Notes under the pieces: model-generated | Database searches by the model: none | Seen by the model: only the letters and a program-made list of their open reading frames with translations | Told to the model about the DNA's origin: nothing | Shown: in pieces, positions 8,554 to 17,444 of the stretch | Layout of the letters: each line of letters begins with the position of its first letter | How positions within the stretch are numbered: the first letter of the stretch is position 1 | Program-made: the position numbers and the translations under genes | NCBI GenBank assembly: GCA_964398315.1 | Contig: CAYNMV010000004.1 | Span: 1 to 64,000, forward strand | Reading direction: 5' to 3' | Source: JADLCB01 sp964398315 | Lineage (GTDB): Bacteria; Planctomycetota; Phycisphaerae; Tepidisphaerales; Tepidisphaeraceae | Length of the DNA: 64,000 nucleotides

Positions 8554-9552
8554 TCAGCGCGGTGCGCTTAATTGTCCGTTCATCCCTTTCTCCGGCGCTT
8601 TACCGCCGAGAGCGCGGGTGATGGTTGTCACATTGTGGTCAATCATACCGATATAGGTCCCTTCGTAGGTGCCCGGGGCGCCCATGGCATCGGAGAACAG
8701 GGCCCCGCCGATACGGATCGACCGGCCGCGCGCTGCCGCACCATCCACCAGCGATTGCACATACTTGTCGGCTACGCTTGTCTCGACGAACACAGCCTGC
8801 ACCTGCCGCTGAACGATCAGGTCGATCAGCGCCTGGATATCCTGCAGGCCGGCCTCGGACTCGGTGCTGATGCCCTGGATGCCGTAGACATCGATCCCAT
8901 ATGCCCGGCCGAAGTAGCTGAAGGCATCATGGGCGGTGATCAGCACCGGCTTGTGCCCCGGCGCCGGGGTGGGGATCGAGGCAATGCAGGTGCGGGCGTA
9001 TTCATCCAGTTGCCGCAGCCGCTCCAGGTAGGCCGCGGCATTCTGCTGATACAGCTCGGCGTTCTGTGGATCATACGCCGCCAGGGCGGCGGCCACTGCC
9101 TCGGTTACCTGCATCCATCCACGCACGTCCATCCAGATATGCGGATCGGCGTGGGCCGTGTTGCCATCTGGATGCAGCAGGTACGCCGGATCGATCGCTT
9201 CGCCCACCGCGTGCACCTCGCGGCCGGCCTCGCCGAGCCGCTGGAGGGTCTCGGCCAGCTTTCCCTCCAGCAGCAGGCCGTTATAGAACACGATATCCGC
9301 CCGGTGCAGCTGTTTTACATCGGCGGTGGTCGGGGTGTAGGTGTGGGGGTCGATGCCACTGCCCATAATCTGAATGACCTCGGCCTTGTCAGCGGCGACC
9401 GCCCGCACCACATCCGCCACCATCCCGACCGTCGCGACCGCACGATAGGGATAGCTTTGCGGCGGCCCGGATGCCCCGCCGTCGGCATCTTCCGTACACC
9501 CGCCCGACAGCAGTACCGCTATCAGCATCAGACAGAGGAGCGCTTTCCACAT
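8554..9552 (-). CDS. Metal ABC transporter substrate-binding lipoprotein (TroA-like)
   Basis: 332 aa, cluster A-I solute-binding protein for Zn/Mn. The chosen ATG 9552 gives an ideal lipoprotein signal, MWKALLCLMLIAVLLSGGC, with lipobox LSGGC; an upstream TTG (9582) would bury it. Metal ligands expected from TroA are visible: His in DPHTYTP (about residue 70), His in DPHIWMD (about 140), His in TAHDAFSYFGRAYG (about 200) and Asp in GGALFSDAMG (about 280). These segments read very like Treponema TroA. First gene of a two-gene unit with the ATPase. Zn versus Mn preference cannot be decided from sequence. Confidence 0.9.
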   Translation of the reverse strand: MWKALLCLMLIAVLLSGGCTEDADGGASGPPQSYPYRAVATVGMVADVVRAVAADKAEVIQIMGSGIDPHTYTPTTADVKQLHRADIVFYNGLLLEGKLAETLQRLGEAGREVHAVGEAIDPAYLLHPDGNTAHADPHIWMDVRGWMQVTEAVAAALAAYDPQNAELYQQNAAAYLERLRQLDEYARTCIASIPTPAPGHKPVLITAHDAFSYFGRAYGIDVYGIQGISTESEAGLQDIQALIDLIVQRQVQAVFVETSVADKYVQSLVDGAAARGRSIRIGGALFSDAMGAPGTYEGTYIGMIDHNVTTITRALGGKAPEKGMNGQLSAPR

Positions 9553-9633
9553 AGCATCAAGGTTATCACTTTGATGACTCAAAGTCGAGAATTCCCTCCC
9601 CTGCCTCCGCCTGCGGATTCGCCTCGCGACAAA

Positions 9634-9656
9634 AGTTTGCCTATACTAGATTTAGA
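9634..9656. promoter_or_regulatory. Possible promoter/metalloregulator half-site
   Basis: The A/T-rich block between the divergent troA-like and cyclo-ligase genes contains TTTGCCTATACTAGATTT. TATACT (9642-9647) is a good -10 match for the plus strand. TTTGCCT resembles one half-site of DtxR/MntR/TroR-family operators, and CTATaCTA...TTTAGATAG is an imperfect inverted repeat. No clear -35 is seen. This is suggestive only. Confidence 0.25.
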
Positions 9657-9799
9657 TAGACGGCCGGGTCGGCGGCAGCAGATCTGGCCGGGCGAAAAGC
9701 GTGAACTTTTGCCCGACATGCCGGTAGTATCTTTGGGGGGGATGAGTTTGGCCGATAAAGACCATAGCGGCGTGGGGCATGGCACGAGGAAGCGAGTTC

Positions 9800-10396
9800 A
9801 TGGCCGAAGCAGTTACCAAGTCCGAAACCCGTCGGCGGCTCCGTGAGATTCTGGCGGCCATGCCGGCGGAACAGCGGCATGCCAAGAGCCTGGCGGCCTG
9901 TGCCCGGGTGGCCGGTACGCCCGAGTTCGCCACGGCCCGGGTTGTCATGCTCTACCTGGCCATGGCGCAGGAGCTCGACACCGCCTCTTTGGCCCTGCGC
10001 TGCTGGCAGGCGGGCAAGACCGTTGTCGTGCCCAAGGTGAGTTGGGATCAGAAGCGGATGATGCCCATCGAGATCACCAGCCTGACCACCAATATCACCA
10101 CCACCGGCCCCGGCGTACGCGAGCCGATCTCCGGCAGCCCCATGCCCATCGACCTGATCGACCTGGTGATCGTGCCCGGCCTGGGCTTCAGCCGCCAGGG
10201 TGCCCGGATCGGACGCGGCATGGGCTTCTATGACCGCTTCCTCGCCCAGAGCGATTTCCATGGCGTCTCCTGCGGGCTGTGTTTTGAGGAACAGGTACTT
10301 GATCTGCTTCCCACGCAGCCCCACGACATCCCGCTTGGCCTGCTCGTCACCGACGCCGCCCTCCGCCGCTTCGCCTCCCACGCCTTTGTTCCCTGA
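9800..10396 (+). CDS. fthC: 5-formyltetrahydrofolate cyclo-ligase
   Basis: Converts 5-formyl-THF to 5,10-methenyl-THF using ATP; 198 aa, the normal family size. The signature region VPGLGFSRQGARIGRGMGFYDRFL (residues about 125-150) holds the conserved GxRIGxGxGFYDR motif. The N-terminal basic ETRRRLRE and MPAEQR segments also match. ATG 9800 is preferred because GAGGAAG lies 7-9 nt upstream; ATG 9779 has no such site. It stands alone on the plus strand. Confidence 0.92.
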   Translation: MAEAVTKSETRRRLREILAAMPAEQRHAKSLAACARVAGTPEFATARVVMLYLAMAQELDTASLALRCWQAGKTVVVPKVSWDQKRMMPIEITSLTTNITTTGPGVREPISGSPMPIDLIDLVIVPGLGFSRQGARIGRGMGFYDRFLAQSDFHGVSCGLCFEEQVLDLLPTQPHDIPLGLLVTDAALRRFASHAFVP

Positions 10397-10527
10397 TTCG
10401 AACCCGCCCACATATCCCCTCATCGGACATCTCCGGCGGGTTATGATACGCCCCATGGTCCTGCCGCTGCTGACATCACCTGGCCGGGCTGATATGGTCT
10501 GAGCCTCATATTCAGGAGGAGTTGCCC

Positions 10528-12951
10528 ATGCGGGTGATGATGGCAGAGGGAATACGCTTTCCCGACAGTGTCAGCAGTCGTTTCTTCCTGGGAGACTGGC
10601 CAGCGCAATGGGTGCATGTAGCGGGCGACCAGGCACCACCATTTGTGGCGGTCTACCGGCTCCGCTTTGAACTGCCCGAGCCACAAACCGCCCGGATTCA
10701 CGTCTCAGCCGACCAGCGGTACGAGTTGCTGCTCGATGGCCAGCGCATCGGCCGTGGCCCCGAACGCGGCGACAAGCAGCACTGGTTCTACGAGAGCTAT
10801 GACCTGTCACTGTCAGCCGGCCCCCACACGCTGGTGGCGCGAACCTGGCTGCTGGACCAGGAGGCGATGCAGGCACCCAACGCCCAGATCAGCCTGCGGC
10901 ACGGCTTCCTGCTGGCCGCCGAAGGGCCGATGCTCGACCGGCTCAGCACCGGCCGCGCCCCCTGGGAGGCCAAGAAACTCGGCGGCTATACATTTCACTC
11001 ACCCCCGACGGACCAGGCCAGTCACTTCGCCGGTGGCACCCTGACACTCGACGGCCGTGCCTTCGACTGGGCCTGGCCCACCGGTGGCGGCGAGGGCTGG
11101 ACCGCCGTCGTACCCAGCCAGGTGGCACGCGACCGCATCAACCGCTGGGGTGAAAGCGGCCGTATCCCCCGCCTGCATCCGGCGCGCCTGCCGGCGATGA
11201 TCGAAAACACGCTCCACCTGGGTACGGTGCGCACCATTGACGCTCCTGCCTCGGTTGATGCTGAGCAGTTGCGCCAGCTCCCCTATCAGGCTGTCGATCC
11301 TGCCCTGCGCGCGGAACTGGATGCCTGGCAGGCCATGCTGCGTGGTGAGGGCAGCCTCACCGTGCCGGCCCATGCCCGCCGGCGTGTGCTGGTGGATCTG
11401 GAGAACTATTACTGTGCCTATCCGCAGATCACCTGCAGCGGCGGGCGCGATGCGACCATCCGCATGAACTGGGCCGAGTCGCTGTTTCTTCACCCGCCCC
11501 GCCCCATCGGTCCATCCAACGCCAAGGGACACCGCGACCAGTGGGAAGGCAAGTTTTTCCGAGGCCGGGGCCACACCTTCATCGCCGATGGCGGACCACA
11601 GCGCACCTTCGACACGCTCTGGTGGGAGTGCGGCCGGTATGTTGAGGTGGTCATTGAAACGGCCTCTGAGCCGCTGACCATCGACGCCCTGGTGTTCCGC
11701 GAGACGCGCTACCCGCTGACGATGGAAGGGCGCGTGAACCTGAGTGATGAGCGCTTCAACGCGGCCGTGCCGATCATGTGGCGCACCTTGCAGATGTGCA
11801 GCCACGAAACCTACATGGACTGTCCCTATTACGAGCAGCTCATGTACGCCGGCGACACCCGCCTGGAAATCCTCACCACGTACCTGATGACCGCTGATGA
11901 TCGCCTGCCGCGCAAGGCGCTGATGCTGTTTGGGGTCTCCCACTCCTCAGACGGGCTGACCCACGCACGCTATCCTTCGCATGTCGAGCAGATCATCCCG
12001 CAGTTCGCGCTGTTCTTTGTGGCGATGCTGTACGACTTTGCCCTCTGGCGCGGCGACAGGGCATTTGTCCTGCGGTTCATGCCGCGGGCACGCCAGGTGC
12101 TGGAGACGTTCATCGGACAGATGGATGAATCGGGCCTGGTCCACTGGCCGGAGGGATGGAACTGGATCGACTGGACCGAGGGGTGGTCCAATGGCAACCC
12201 CCTGCCCGACCCCACCGCGCCCAACGGCATCAACCAGTGGCAGTTCGTTTATGTGTTGGGGCTGGCGGCGGAGCTGGAACGCTGGCTGGAGGAGCCCGAC
12301 CTGGCCCAGCGCCTGGAGCGCATCCGTCTCAAGGCCGCCGGCCGTGCGATGGCGCTGTTCTGGGATGAACCGCGCGGCCTGTTCGCGACCTCCGTGGACA
12401 AGAGCGGCTTTTCCGAGCATGCCCAGTGCTACGCCGTGCTCAGCGGCCTGCTTGATCCAGCCCGCCAGCAGCGCGTGATCGACAGTCTGCTGTCAGCGCC
12501 TGACCTGGGCCGGGCAACCATCTACTTCCAGCATTATCTGTTTGAGGTCCTGCGCCTGGCCGGACGGACCGATGCGCTGTTGGAGCGGATGCAACTCTGG
12601 TACGACCTGCCGGCCGAGGGACTGCGGACATGCCTGGAGCAACCCGAACCCAGCCGCTCAGACTGCCACGCGTGGGGCGCTCATCCCATCTACCACGCCT
12701 GCGCCTCGATCGCGGGGGTGCGCCCGGCGGGGCTGGGGGCCGATCAGGTGATCGTCCGGCCGCAACTTGGCCCGCTGGAATTCGCAGACGTCGAGCTGTT
12801 CATTGCCCAGGGCAGAGTTTGCGCCAGCCTCCGCCGCACCGGATCGGGCCTGGGCGGCTCCATCGAACTGCCGGCGAATGTGACAGGTGTCCTCCATCAT
12901 GCCGGCCAGGAAATACCGCTGCGGCCGGGCGTCAATCGCATTGACCGGTAA
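10528..12951 (+). CDS. GH78 family alpha-L-rhamnosidase-like glycoside hydrolase
   Basis: 807 aa. The N-terminal beta-sandwich region (about 1-400) carries the lectin-like features seen in bacterial rhamnosidases (VSADQRYELLLDGQRIGRGP). The (alpha/alpha)6 catalytic barrel follows (about 400-720). The active-site segment DCPYYEQLMYAGDTRLE corresponds to the DCPxxE...GD motif in GH78, whose Glu is the general acid. GWNWIDW and GINQWQFVYVL match barrel helices. A C-terminal beta domain closes the protein. No signal peptide is visible, so it probably acts in the cytoplasm. ATG 10528 has AGGAGGA 7 nt upstream. It is separated from the glycan island at 42-64 kb. Confidence 0.85.
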   Translation: MRVMMAEGIRFPDSVSSRFFLGDWPAQWVHVAGDQAPPFVAVYRLRFELPEPQTARIHVSADQRYELLLDGQRIGRGPERGDKQHWFYESYDLSLSAGPHTLVARTWLLDQEAMQAPNAQISLRHGFLLAAEGPMLDRLSTGRAPWEAKKLGGYTFHSPPTDQASHFAGGTLTLDGRAFDWAWPTGGGEGWTAVVPSQVARDRINRWGESGRIPRLHPARLPAMIENTLHLGTVRTIDAPASVDAEQLRQLPYQAVDPALRAELDAWQAMLRGEGSLTVPAHARRRVLVDLENYYCAYPQITCSGGRDATIRMNWAESLFLHPPRPIGPSNAKGHRDQWEGKFFRGRGHTFIADGGPQRTFDTLWWECGRYVEVVIETASEPLTIDALVFRETRYPLTMEGRVNLSDERFNAAVPIMWRTLQMCSHETYMDCPYYEQLMYAGDTRLEILTTYLMTADDRLPRKALMLFGVSHSSDGLTHARYPSHVEQIIPQFALFFVAMLYDFALWRGDRAFVLRFMPRARQVLETFIGQMDESGLVHWPEGWNWIDWTEGWSNGNPLPDPTAPNGINQWQFVYVLGLAAELERWLEEPDLAQRLERIRLKAAGRAMALFWDEPRGLFATSVDKSGFSEHAQCYAVLSGLLDPARQQRVIDSLLSAPDLGRATIYFQHYLFEVLRLAGRTDALLERMQLWYDLPAEGLRTCLEQPEPSRSDCHAWGAHPIYHACASIAGVRPAGLGADQVIVRPQLGPLEFADVELFIAQGRVCASLRRTGSGLGGSIELPANVTGVLHHAGQEIPLRPGVNRIDR

Positions 12952-13102
12952 CAGCCGCCGGTCTGTTTGCCGATCCCCGCCTCAGGCCCGGTCTGATTTG
13001 AGTGAATGGCCGATCCATGCCTACCCCTGGCACGGCCTGCAGATCGGGAAGAAGGCTTCGATAGACGGATGCCCAAGCCGCCCCCGAAAGGGTCCCAGCG
13101 CA

Positions 13103-13138
13103 CAGCGGAGGCGGGTCCGGGAAGACCCGCCTCCGCTG
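13103..13138. terminator. 15-bp perfect hairpin downstream of pilT
   Basis: CAGCGGAGGCGGGTC (13103-13117) pairs perfectly with 13124-13138 around a 6-nt loop. It sits between the convergent stops of the rhamnosidase-like gene and pilT. No U tract follows on either strand, so it may be a transcription barrier or RNA-end stabiliser more than a classic intrinsic terminator. Confidence 0.55.
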
Positions 13139-13173
13139 GAAAGAGCCTGCTGCTTTGACACGACCGGCGGTCC

Positions 13174-14370
13174 CTACCGCAGGCGCGTGTCGCTGTTGCT
13201 GATGCCGCGCAGGGCCAGCTTGAGCGCATCGACGTTGCTCGCCAGGCGCTGGGCCTCGGAGACATCGATCACCTGGCGCTGGAACAGTTCGGTCAGGTGC
13301 TGGTCGAAGCTCTGGCTGCCCGATTCCTTGTTACCGACCGCCGCCTTCAGCTTGTCGTACTCACCATCCATGATGTACTTGCGCACGATGGGCGTGGCCA
13401 TCATGATCTCAACCACCGGCACGCGCCCCTTGCCATCGCGGCGCTTGGCCAGGCGCTGACAGATAACCGCATTGAGGTTCAGAGCAAGCTGCGTCTGTTG
13501 CAGGTCCTTCTGATCGGGGTCGAAAAGCGACACCATGCGCTGAACGGTCAGCGGCGCGTTGGTGGCGTGGACGGTGGTGAAGACCAGGTGGCCGGTGTCG
13601 GCCGCCCGCAGTGCGGTGGACAGCGAGAAGGTATCGCGAATCTCGCCGATGAGGATGGTATCAGGGTCCTGGCGCATCATCGCGCGCAGGCCGTACTCGT
13701 AGCTCTCAACGTCCGTGCCCACCTCCACCTGGGAGACCAGCGCCTTGTGGTTTTCGTGCTGGTACTCGATCGGGTCCTCGATGGTAATGATACGCTCGGC
13801 ACGCGTGCGGTTGATCTTGCCGATGATCGCCGCCAGCGTGGTTGACTTACCCGAACCGGTGGTTCCCGAAACGACCACAATCCCGCGATGGAAGTCGGCC
13901 AGTCCCTCGACCTGCGGGGGCAGGTTCAGTTCATCGAAGTTGGGGATCTTGGTCACGATCCGCCGCATGACGATGGCGTACTTCTCACGGCTGTGGAAGA
14001 TATTCGTACGGAAGCGGGCCTGGCCGGGCAGGGAATAAGCCACGTCCACTGCACCCTTGTGATCGAGGATCGCGCGCTTCTCCGCCGGCTCGGCCTGGGC
14101 ATTGAAGATGGTGTCGACATACTCCTTCATCACCTCGTTGGGGGGCGGCGGGCAGTCGAGAAAGCGGGCCCGGCCATCCACGCGAATCATCGGTATGGAG
14201 TCGGCTTGCAGGTGCAGGTCGGAACCGCCAACCTTGATGACCGTCTTCAGGTAGTCATGCAGCGTCAGCCGGCGCTCTTCAACGTGGATCTGGGGCTGGG
14301 GGGCGGTGCGATCGATCTCCGGTTCGGCATTCTCAACGACTTTTCCGAGTTTTGAGGCTTCAATGGTCAT
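13174..14370 (-). CDS. pilT: Type IV pilus retraction ATPase PilT
   Basis: Hexameric AAA-like ATPase that depolymerises type IV pili; 398 aa with about 30 extra N-terminal residues compared with classical PilT. Motifs: N-terminal GGSDLHLQADSIPMIRVDG, Walker A GTTGSGKSTT (about residue 175), Asp box ITIEDPIEYQH, Walker B TILIGEIRD, and His box TGHLVFTTVHATNA. The C-terminal AIRNLIRE motif of true PilT is not obvious, so a PilU-like paralogue is possible. No pilus gene adjoins it, but a PilZ protein (23102-23866) and a Flp pilin (40076-40291) occur in the window. Confidence 0.9.
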   Translation of the reverse strand: MTIEASKLGKVVENAEPEIDRTAPQPQIHVEERRLTLHDYLKTVIKVGGSDLHLQADSIPMIRVDGRARFLDCPPPPNEVMKEYVDTIFNAQAEPAEKRAILDHKGAVDVAYSLPGQARFRTNIFHSREKYAIVMRRIVTKIPNFDELNLPPQVEGLADFHRGIVVVSGTTGSGKSTTLAAIIGKINRTRAERIITIEDPIEYQHENHKALVSQVEVGTDVESYEYGLRAMMRQDPDTILIGEIRDTFSLSTALRAADTGHLVFTTVHATNAPLTVQRMVSLFDPDQKDLQQTQLALNLNAVICQRLAKRRDGKGRVPVVEIMMATPIVRKYIMDGEYDKLKAAVGNKESGSQSFDQHLTELFQRQVIDVSEAQRLASNVDALKLALRGISNSDTRLR

Positions 14371-14865
14371 TCAAGCGGTCCTTCAGGTGTGAACAAGCCA
14401 TCCGATTATCCGGCGGGCAGAGATATTACGCAAACGAAATCACCCCAGTTCGCTTCCGCGCCGGCACAGTGCCCTGGTGAGGTCCGTTGCGCCCGATGAG
14501 CCTGCGGGCAAGGCGCATCGCAATGCCTGGGGCCGTTGCCGATTATAGCACAATCGCACACGAGGCCGCCGCTACGACTCATCAAAATCTCATCACCATT
14601 CGCAGTAGTTTGAGCATTATCCGGTTGTGATACCGTGCCCCCATGCTAAATTAGCCCCGGGGGCGAACGACGATGTGCGGCAGCCGTACGAACAGGGCCG
14701 CACCGGCAAATGAGGCTGTGGGTTTTTCGTTTCGCCCTCACGCTCATTCGGATGGACTACACGTCAGGCGCTGTGACGGGGCGCTGACGACTTTTCCCAG
14801 CCACACGAGCCATTCGGCGTGGTGGGATCAGCCGTTTCCCGACCGCGCTTGACCGGAGGCGTCAA
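14371..14865. other. Intergenic region, divergent promoters
   Basis: 495 bp between pilT and the hybrid kinase, read in opposite directions. The part 14580-14660 is relatively A/T-rich and contains TTGAGC followed by weak -10-like TACCGT/GATACC for the plus strand. No RNA gene, repeat or riboswitch fold is recognised. Confidence 0.5.
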
Positions 14866-17190
14866 GTGTCCAGGCAGTCCGTACTCTCCCTTGTCAGGAA
14901 TGTGATCGCCGCCCTGACCCTGGTTGCGACGGCCATCCTCTCGGCTCACCTGCTGCAACCCTGGACGCAGCATTCACCCGCGCTGTTGCCCCTGGCGGCG
15001 GTGGCCCTGGCGGCGTGGATCAGCGGGTACAGCGTCGGCGTCCTGGCGGCGGTGGCCGCTGCACTGGGTGGGGAATACTTGCTGCACGAACCGCGCGGAC
15101 TGAATCTCAGTCCCGATGGCCTGCTGCGGCTGGCCGTCTTCCTGGGCGTGGCCCTGCTGGTGGCGCAACTGGCTCGCCGTGAGGACCGGGCCGCGGCCCA
15201 TGCCCGCCAGGCCCGCGGCCACCTGCAGATGATCACCGAGGCCCTGCCCGTGCTGATCGCCTACATCGACCGGGACGAACGCTACCAGGTCGTCAACAGC
15301 GCCTGGACCAACTGGCACGGCAAAACCAAGGCGCAGGTATACGGCCGTACCGTGCGCGAGATCTGCGGCGACGAGATGTACCAGTCGATCCGGCCCCACC
15401 TCCAGCGGGTCCTGAGCGGCGAAATGGTCAACTATGAGCAGGAGTTCACCTTCCCCGACGGCCGCCGCCGCACCGTGCTGGCGACCTACGTGCCGGAGGT
15501 GGACAAGGATGGCACCGTCAAAGGCTTCGCGGCCATCGTCGCTGATGTCAGCGAGCGCCGCCGGGCCGAAGCAGCGCTGCGGGCCAGCGAAGAGAAGTTC
15601 CACCTGATGGCCGACAGCGCACCGGTGATGATCTGGATCGCCGACCCGAACAAGCGGAGCACCTGGTTCAACCAGCCGTGGCTGGAGTTCACCGGGCGCA
15701 CGCTGGAGCAGGAACTGGAGCTGGACCGCGCCGACATCATCCACCCCGAGGACCTGGAGCGTTACCGCCAGCTTTACGAGCAGGCGTTCGATGCCCGCGA
15801 GTCGTTCAAGATCGAATATCGCATGCGGCGGCATGATGGGACGTATCGCTGGGTGCTGGATGATGGCCGGCCACTCTGGGGGCCGGAAGGGGAATTCACC
15901 GGCTTCATCGGCTCGTGCATCGATATTACCGAGCGCAAGCAGCACGAGGAGGAGCGTGAATACCTGCTGGCCAGCGAGCGCTACGCCCGCAGCGAAGCGG
16001 AGCGCATCAGCCGCATGAAAGACCAGTTCCTGGCCACCCTGAGCCATGAGCTGCGTACCCCGCTCAACGGCATCCTCGGCTGGGCACAACTGCTGCGCGG
16101 CAACGCGCATGATGTCGAGGAGGTCGAGCAGGGCCTGGAAGTCATCGAGCGCAACGCCCGCGTGCAGACGCAAATCATCTCGGACCTGCTGGACATGAGC
16201 CGCATCATCTCCGGCAAGCTGCCGCTGGAGATCCAGCCGGTGGACCTGATGATGCTGCTGCACGGCTGCCTGCAGACGGTGCAGCACTCGGCCGATGCCA
16301 AGGAGATCCGAATCGAGCGCCATATCGCCGGCGACCTGGGCACGATCGCGGGGGATGGCGGCCGGTTGCAGCAGGTGATCTGGAACCTGCTGAGCAATGC
16401 CATCAAGTTCACGCCGCGCGGCGGTGTGGTGCGGCTGGAGGCGCAGCGCTCCGCACGGGAAGTGCGCATCAGCGTGATCGACAGCGGCCATGGCATCGAG
16501 CCGCAGTTCCTGCCGCACATCTTCGAGCGCTTCAGCCAGGCCGATGCATCCACTACCCGCAAGCACGGCGGCCTGGGGCTGGGGCTGTCGATTGCCAAGA
16601 GCCTGGTTGAGCTGCACGGTGGAACCATCGAGGCCCACAGCGATGGCGCGGGCAAGGGAGCGCGGTTTGACCTGACGCTGCCGGTGTCGAGCATCGAGTG
16701 CGCACCGGAACCAAAGCTGCCAGCGCCGCAGCGTGGCACCGTCACCGAGGCGATGCCGCCCCGCCTGGAGGGTGTGCGCGTGCTGGCGATCGATGATGAG
16801 CCGGACGCCCGTGAATTGCTGCGGCGGCTGCTCAGCGAGCAGGGCGCACAGGTACAGACCGCCAGCGATGCCCAGGAAGCGATCAACCTGCTCTCGCGGG
16901 CACCGTTCGACGTACTCCTGAGTGACATTGGCATGCCCGACTGCGATGGCTACGACCTGATCCGCCGCATCCGCTCAAGCGGCGGCATCCCCAACGCCCG
17001 CATTCCCGCCGCCGCGGTGACAGCCTTCGCCCGCTCAGAGGACCGCACGCGGGCACTGCTCAGCGGCTACCAGGGATTCGTGGCCAAGCCGTTCGAACCC
17101 TCCGAGCTGGTGGCGGTGGTGGCCAGTCTTTCCGGCACGTTCCGCCCGGATGGAACCCGGCCGCAGGAGGCCGAGCAAAGCACCATGTGA
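14866..17190 (+). CDS. Hybrid sensor histidine kinase (membrane, PAS-PAS-HK-REC)
   Basis: 774 aa. N-terminal helices (about 10-105) form a KdpD/DUF4118-like membrane anchor. Two PAS domains follow (about 120-235 and 240-365), the second with the PAC segment SCIDITERK. The HisKA H box is FLATLSHELRTPLNG (His near 398). HATPase_c (about 500-610) shows NLLSNAIKFTP, DSGHGI and GLGLGLSIAKSL. The C-terminal receiver domain (about 645-760) has the phosphorylatable Asp in LLSDIGMPDCDG and the Lys in VAKPFEP. The GTG start at 14866 is supported by GGAGG 6-7 nt upstream. The attached receiver suggests a phosphorelay; no Hpt protein is visible nearby. Confidence 0.9.
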   Translation: MSRQSVLSLVRNVIAALTLVATAILSAHLLQPWTQHSPALLPLAAVALAAWISGYSVGVLAAVAAALGGEYLLHEPRGLNLSPDGLLRLAVFLGVALLVAQLARREDRAAAHARQARGHLQMITEALPVLIAYIDRDERYQVVNSAWTNWHGKTKAQVYGRTVREICGDEMYQSIRPHLQRVLSGEMVNYEQEFTFPDGRRRTVLATYVPEVDKDGTVKGFAAIVADVSERRRAEAALRASEEKFHLMADSAPVMIWIADPNKRSTWFNQPWLEFTGRTLEQELELDRADIIHPEDLERYRQLYEQAFDARESFKIEYRMRRHDGTYRWVLDDGRPLWGPEGEFTGFIGSCIDITERKQHEEEREYLLASERYARSEAERISRMKDQFLATLSHELRTPLNGILGWAQLLRGNAHDVEEVEQGLEVIERNARVQTQIISDLLDMSRIISGKLPLEIQPVDLMMLLHGCLQTVQHSADAKEIRIERHIAGDLGTIAGDGGRLQQVIWNLLSNAIKFTPRGGVVRLEAQRSAREVRISVIDSGHGIEPQFLPHIFERFSQADASTTRKHGGLGLGLSIAKSLVELHGGTIEAHSDGAGKGARFDLTLPVSSIECAPEPKLPAPQRGTVTEAMPPRLEGVRVLAIDDEPDARELLRRLLSEQGAQVQTASDAQEAINLLSRAPFDVLLSDIGMPDCDGYDLIRRIRSSGGIPNARIPAAAVTAFARSEDRTRALLSGYQGFVAKPFEPSELVAVVASLSGTFRPDGTRPQEAEQSTM

Positions 17191-17381
17191 GCAGCCCAGC
17201 GCGTGGCCATTCGCCAGCCCCAGCCGCGATGGTGCCTCATTCCCCCCTCCGCTCCACGCGCATCCGCCGCATTGGAAGTGCGTAAAGCACCAGCGCCTTC
17301 ACGGATTGATGGAGCCGCTCAGCGGTGACACGCCTGGCCGTCATCGTGATCGCGCATGGGTGACGTGCGCGCGGGAGCGCG

Positions 17382-17417
17382 AAAAAAAAGCAGGGACGTC
17401 TCGAAGACGTCCCTGCT
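17382..17417 (-). terminator. Intrinsic terminator of citrate synthase
   Basis: On the minus strand a perfect 13-bp stem (AGCAGGGACGTCT / AGACGTCCCTGCT, 17389-17417) with a 3-nt loop is followed by eight T residues (17382-17389). It lies 28 bp past the citrate synthase stop. Textbook Rho-independent terminator. Confidence 0.92.
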
Positions 17418-17444
17418 GTGGTTGAGGATCGGTCATGCAGCCCA

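Noticed and set aside
14974..16638. 554-codon minus-strand open frame
   Set aside because: Antisense of the hybrid histidine kinase.
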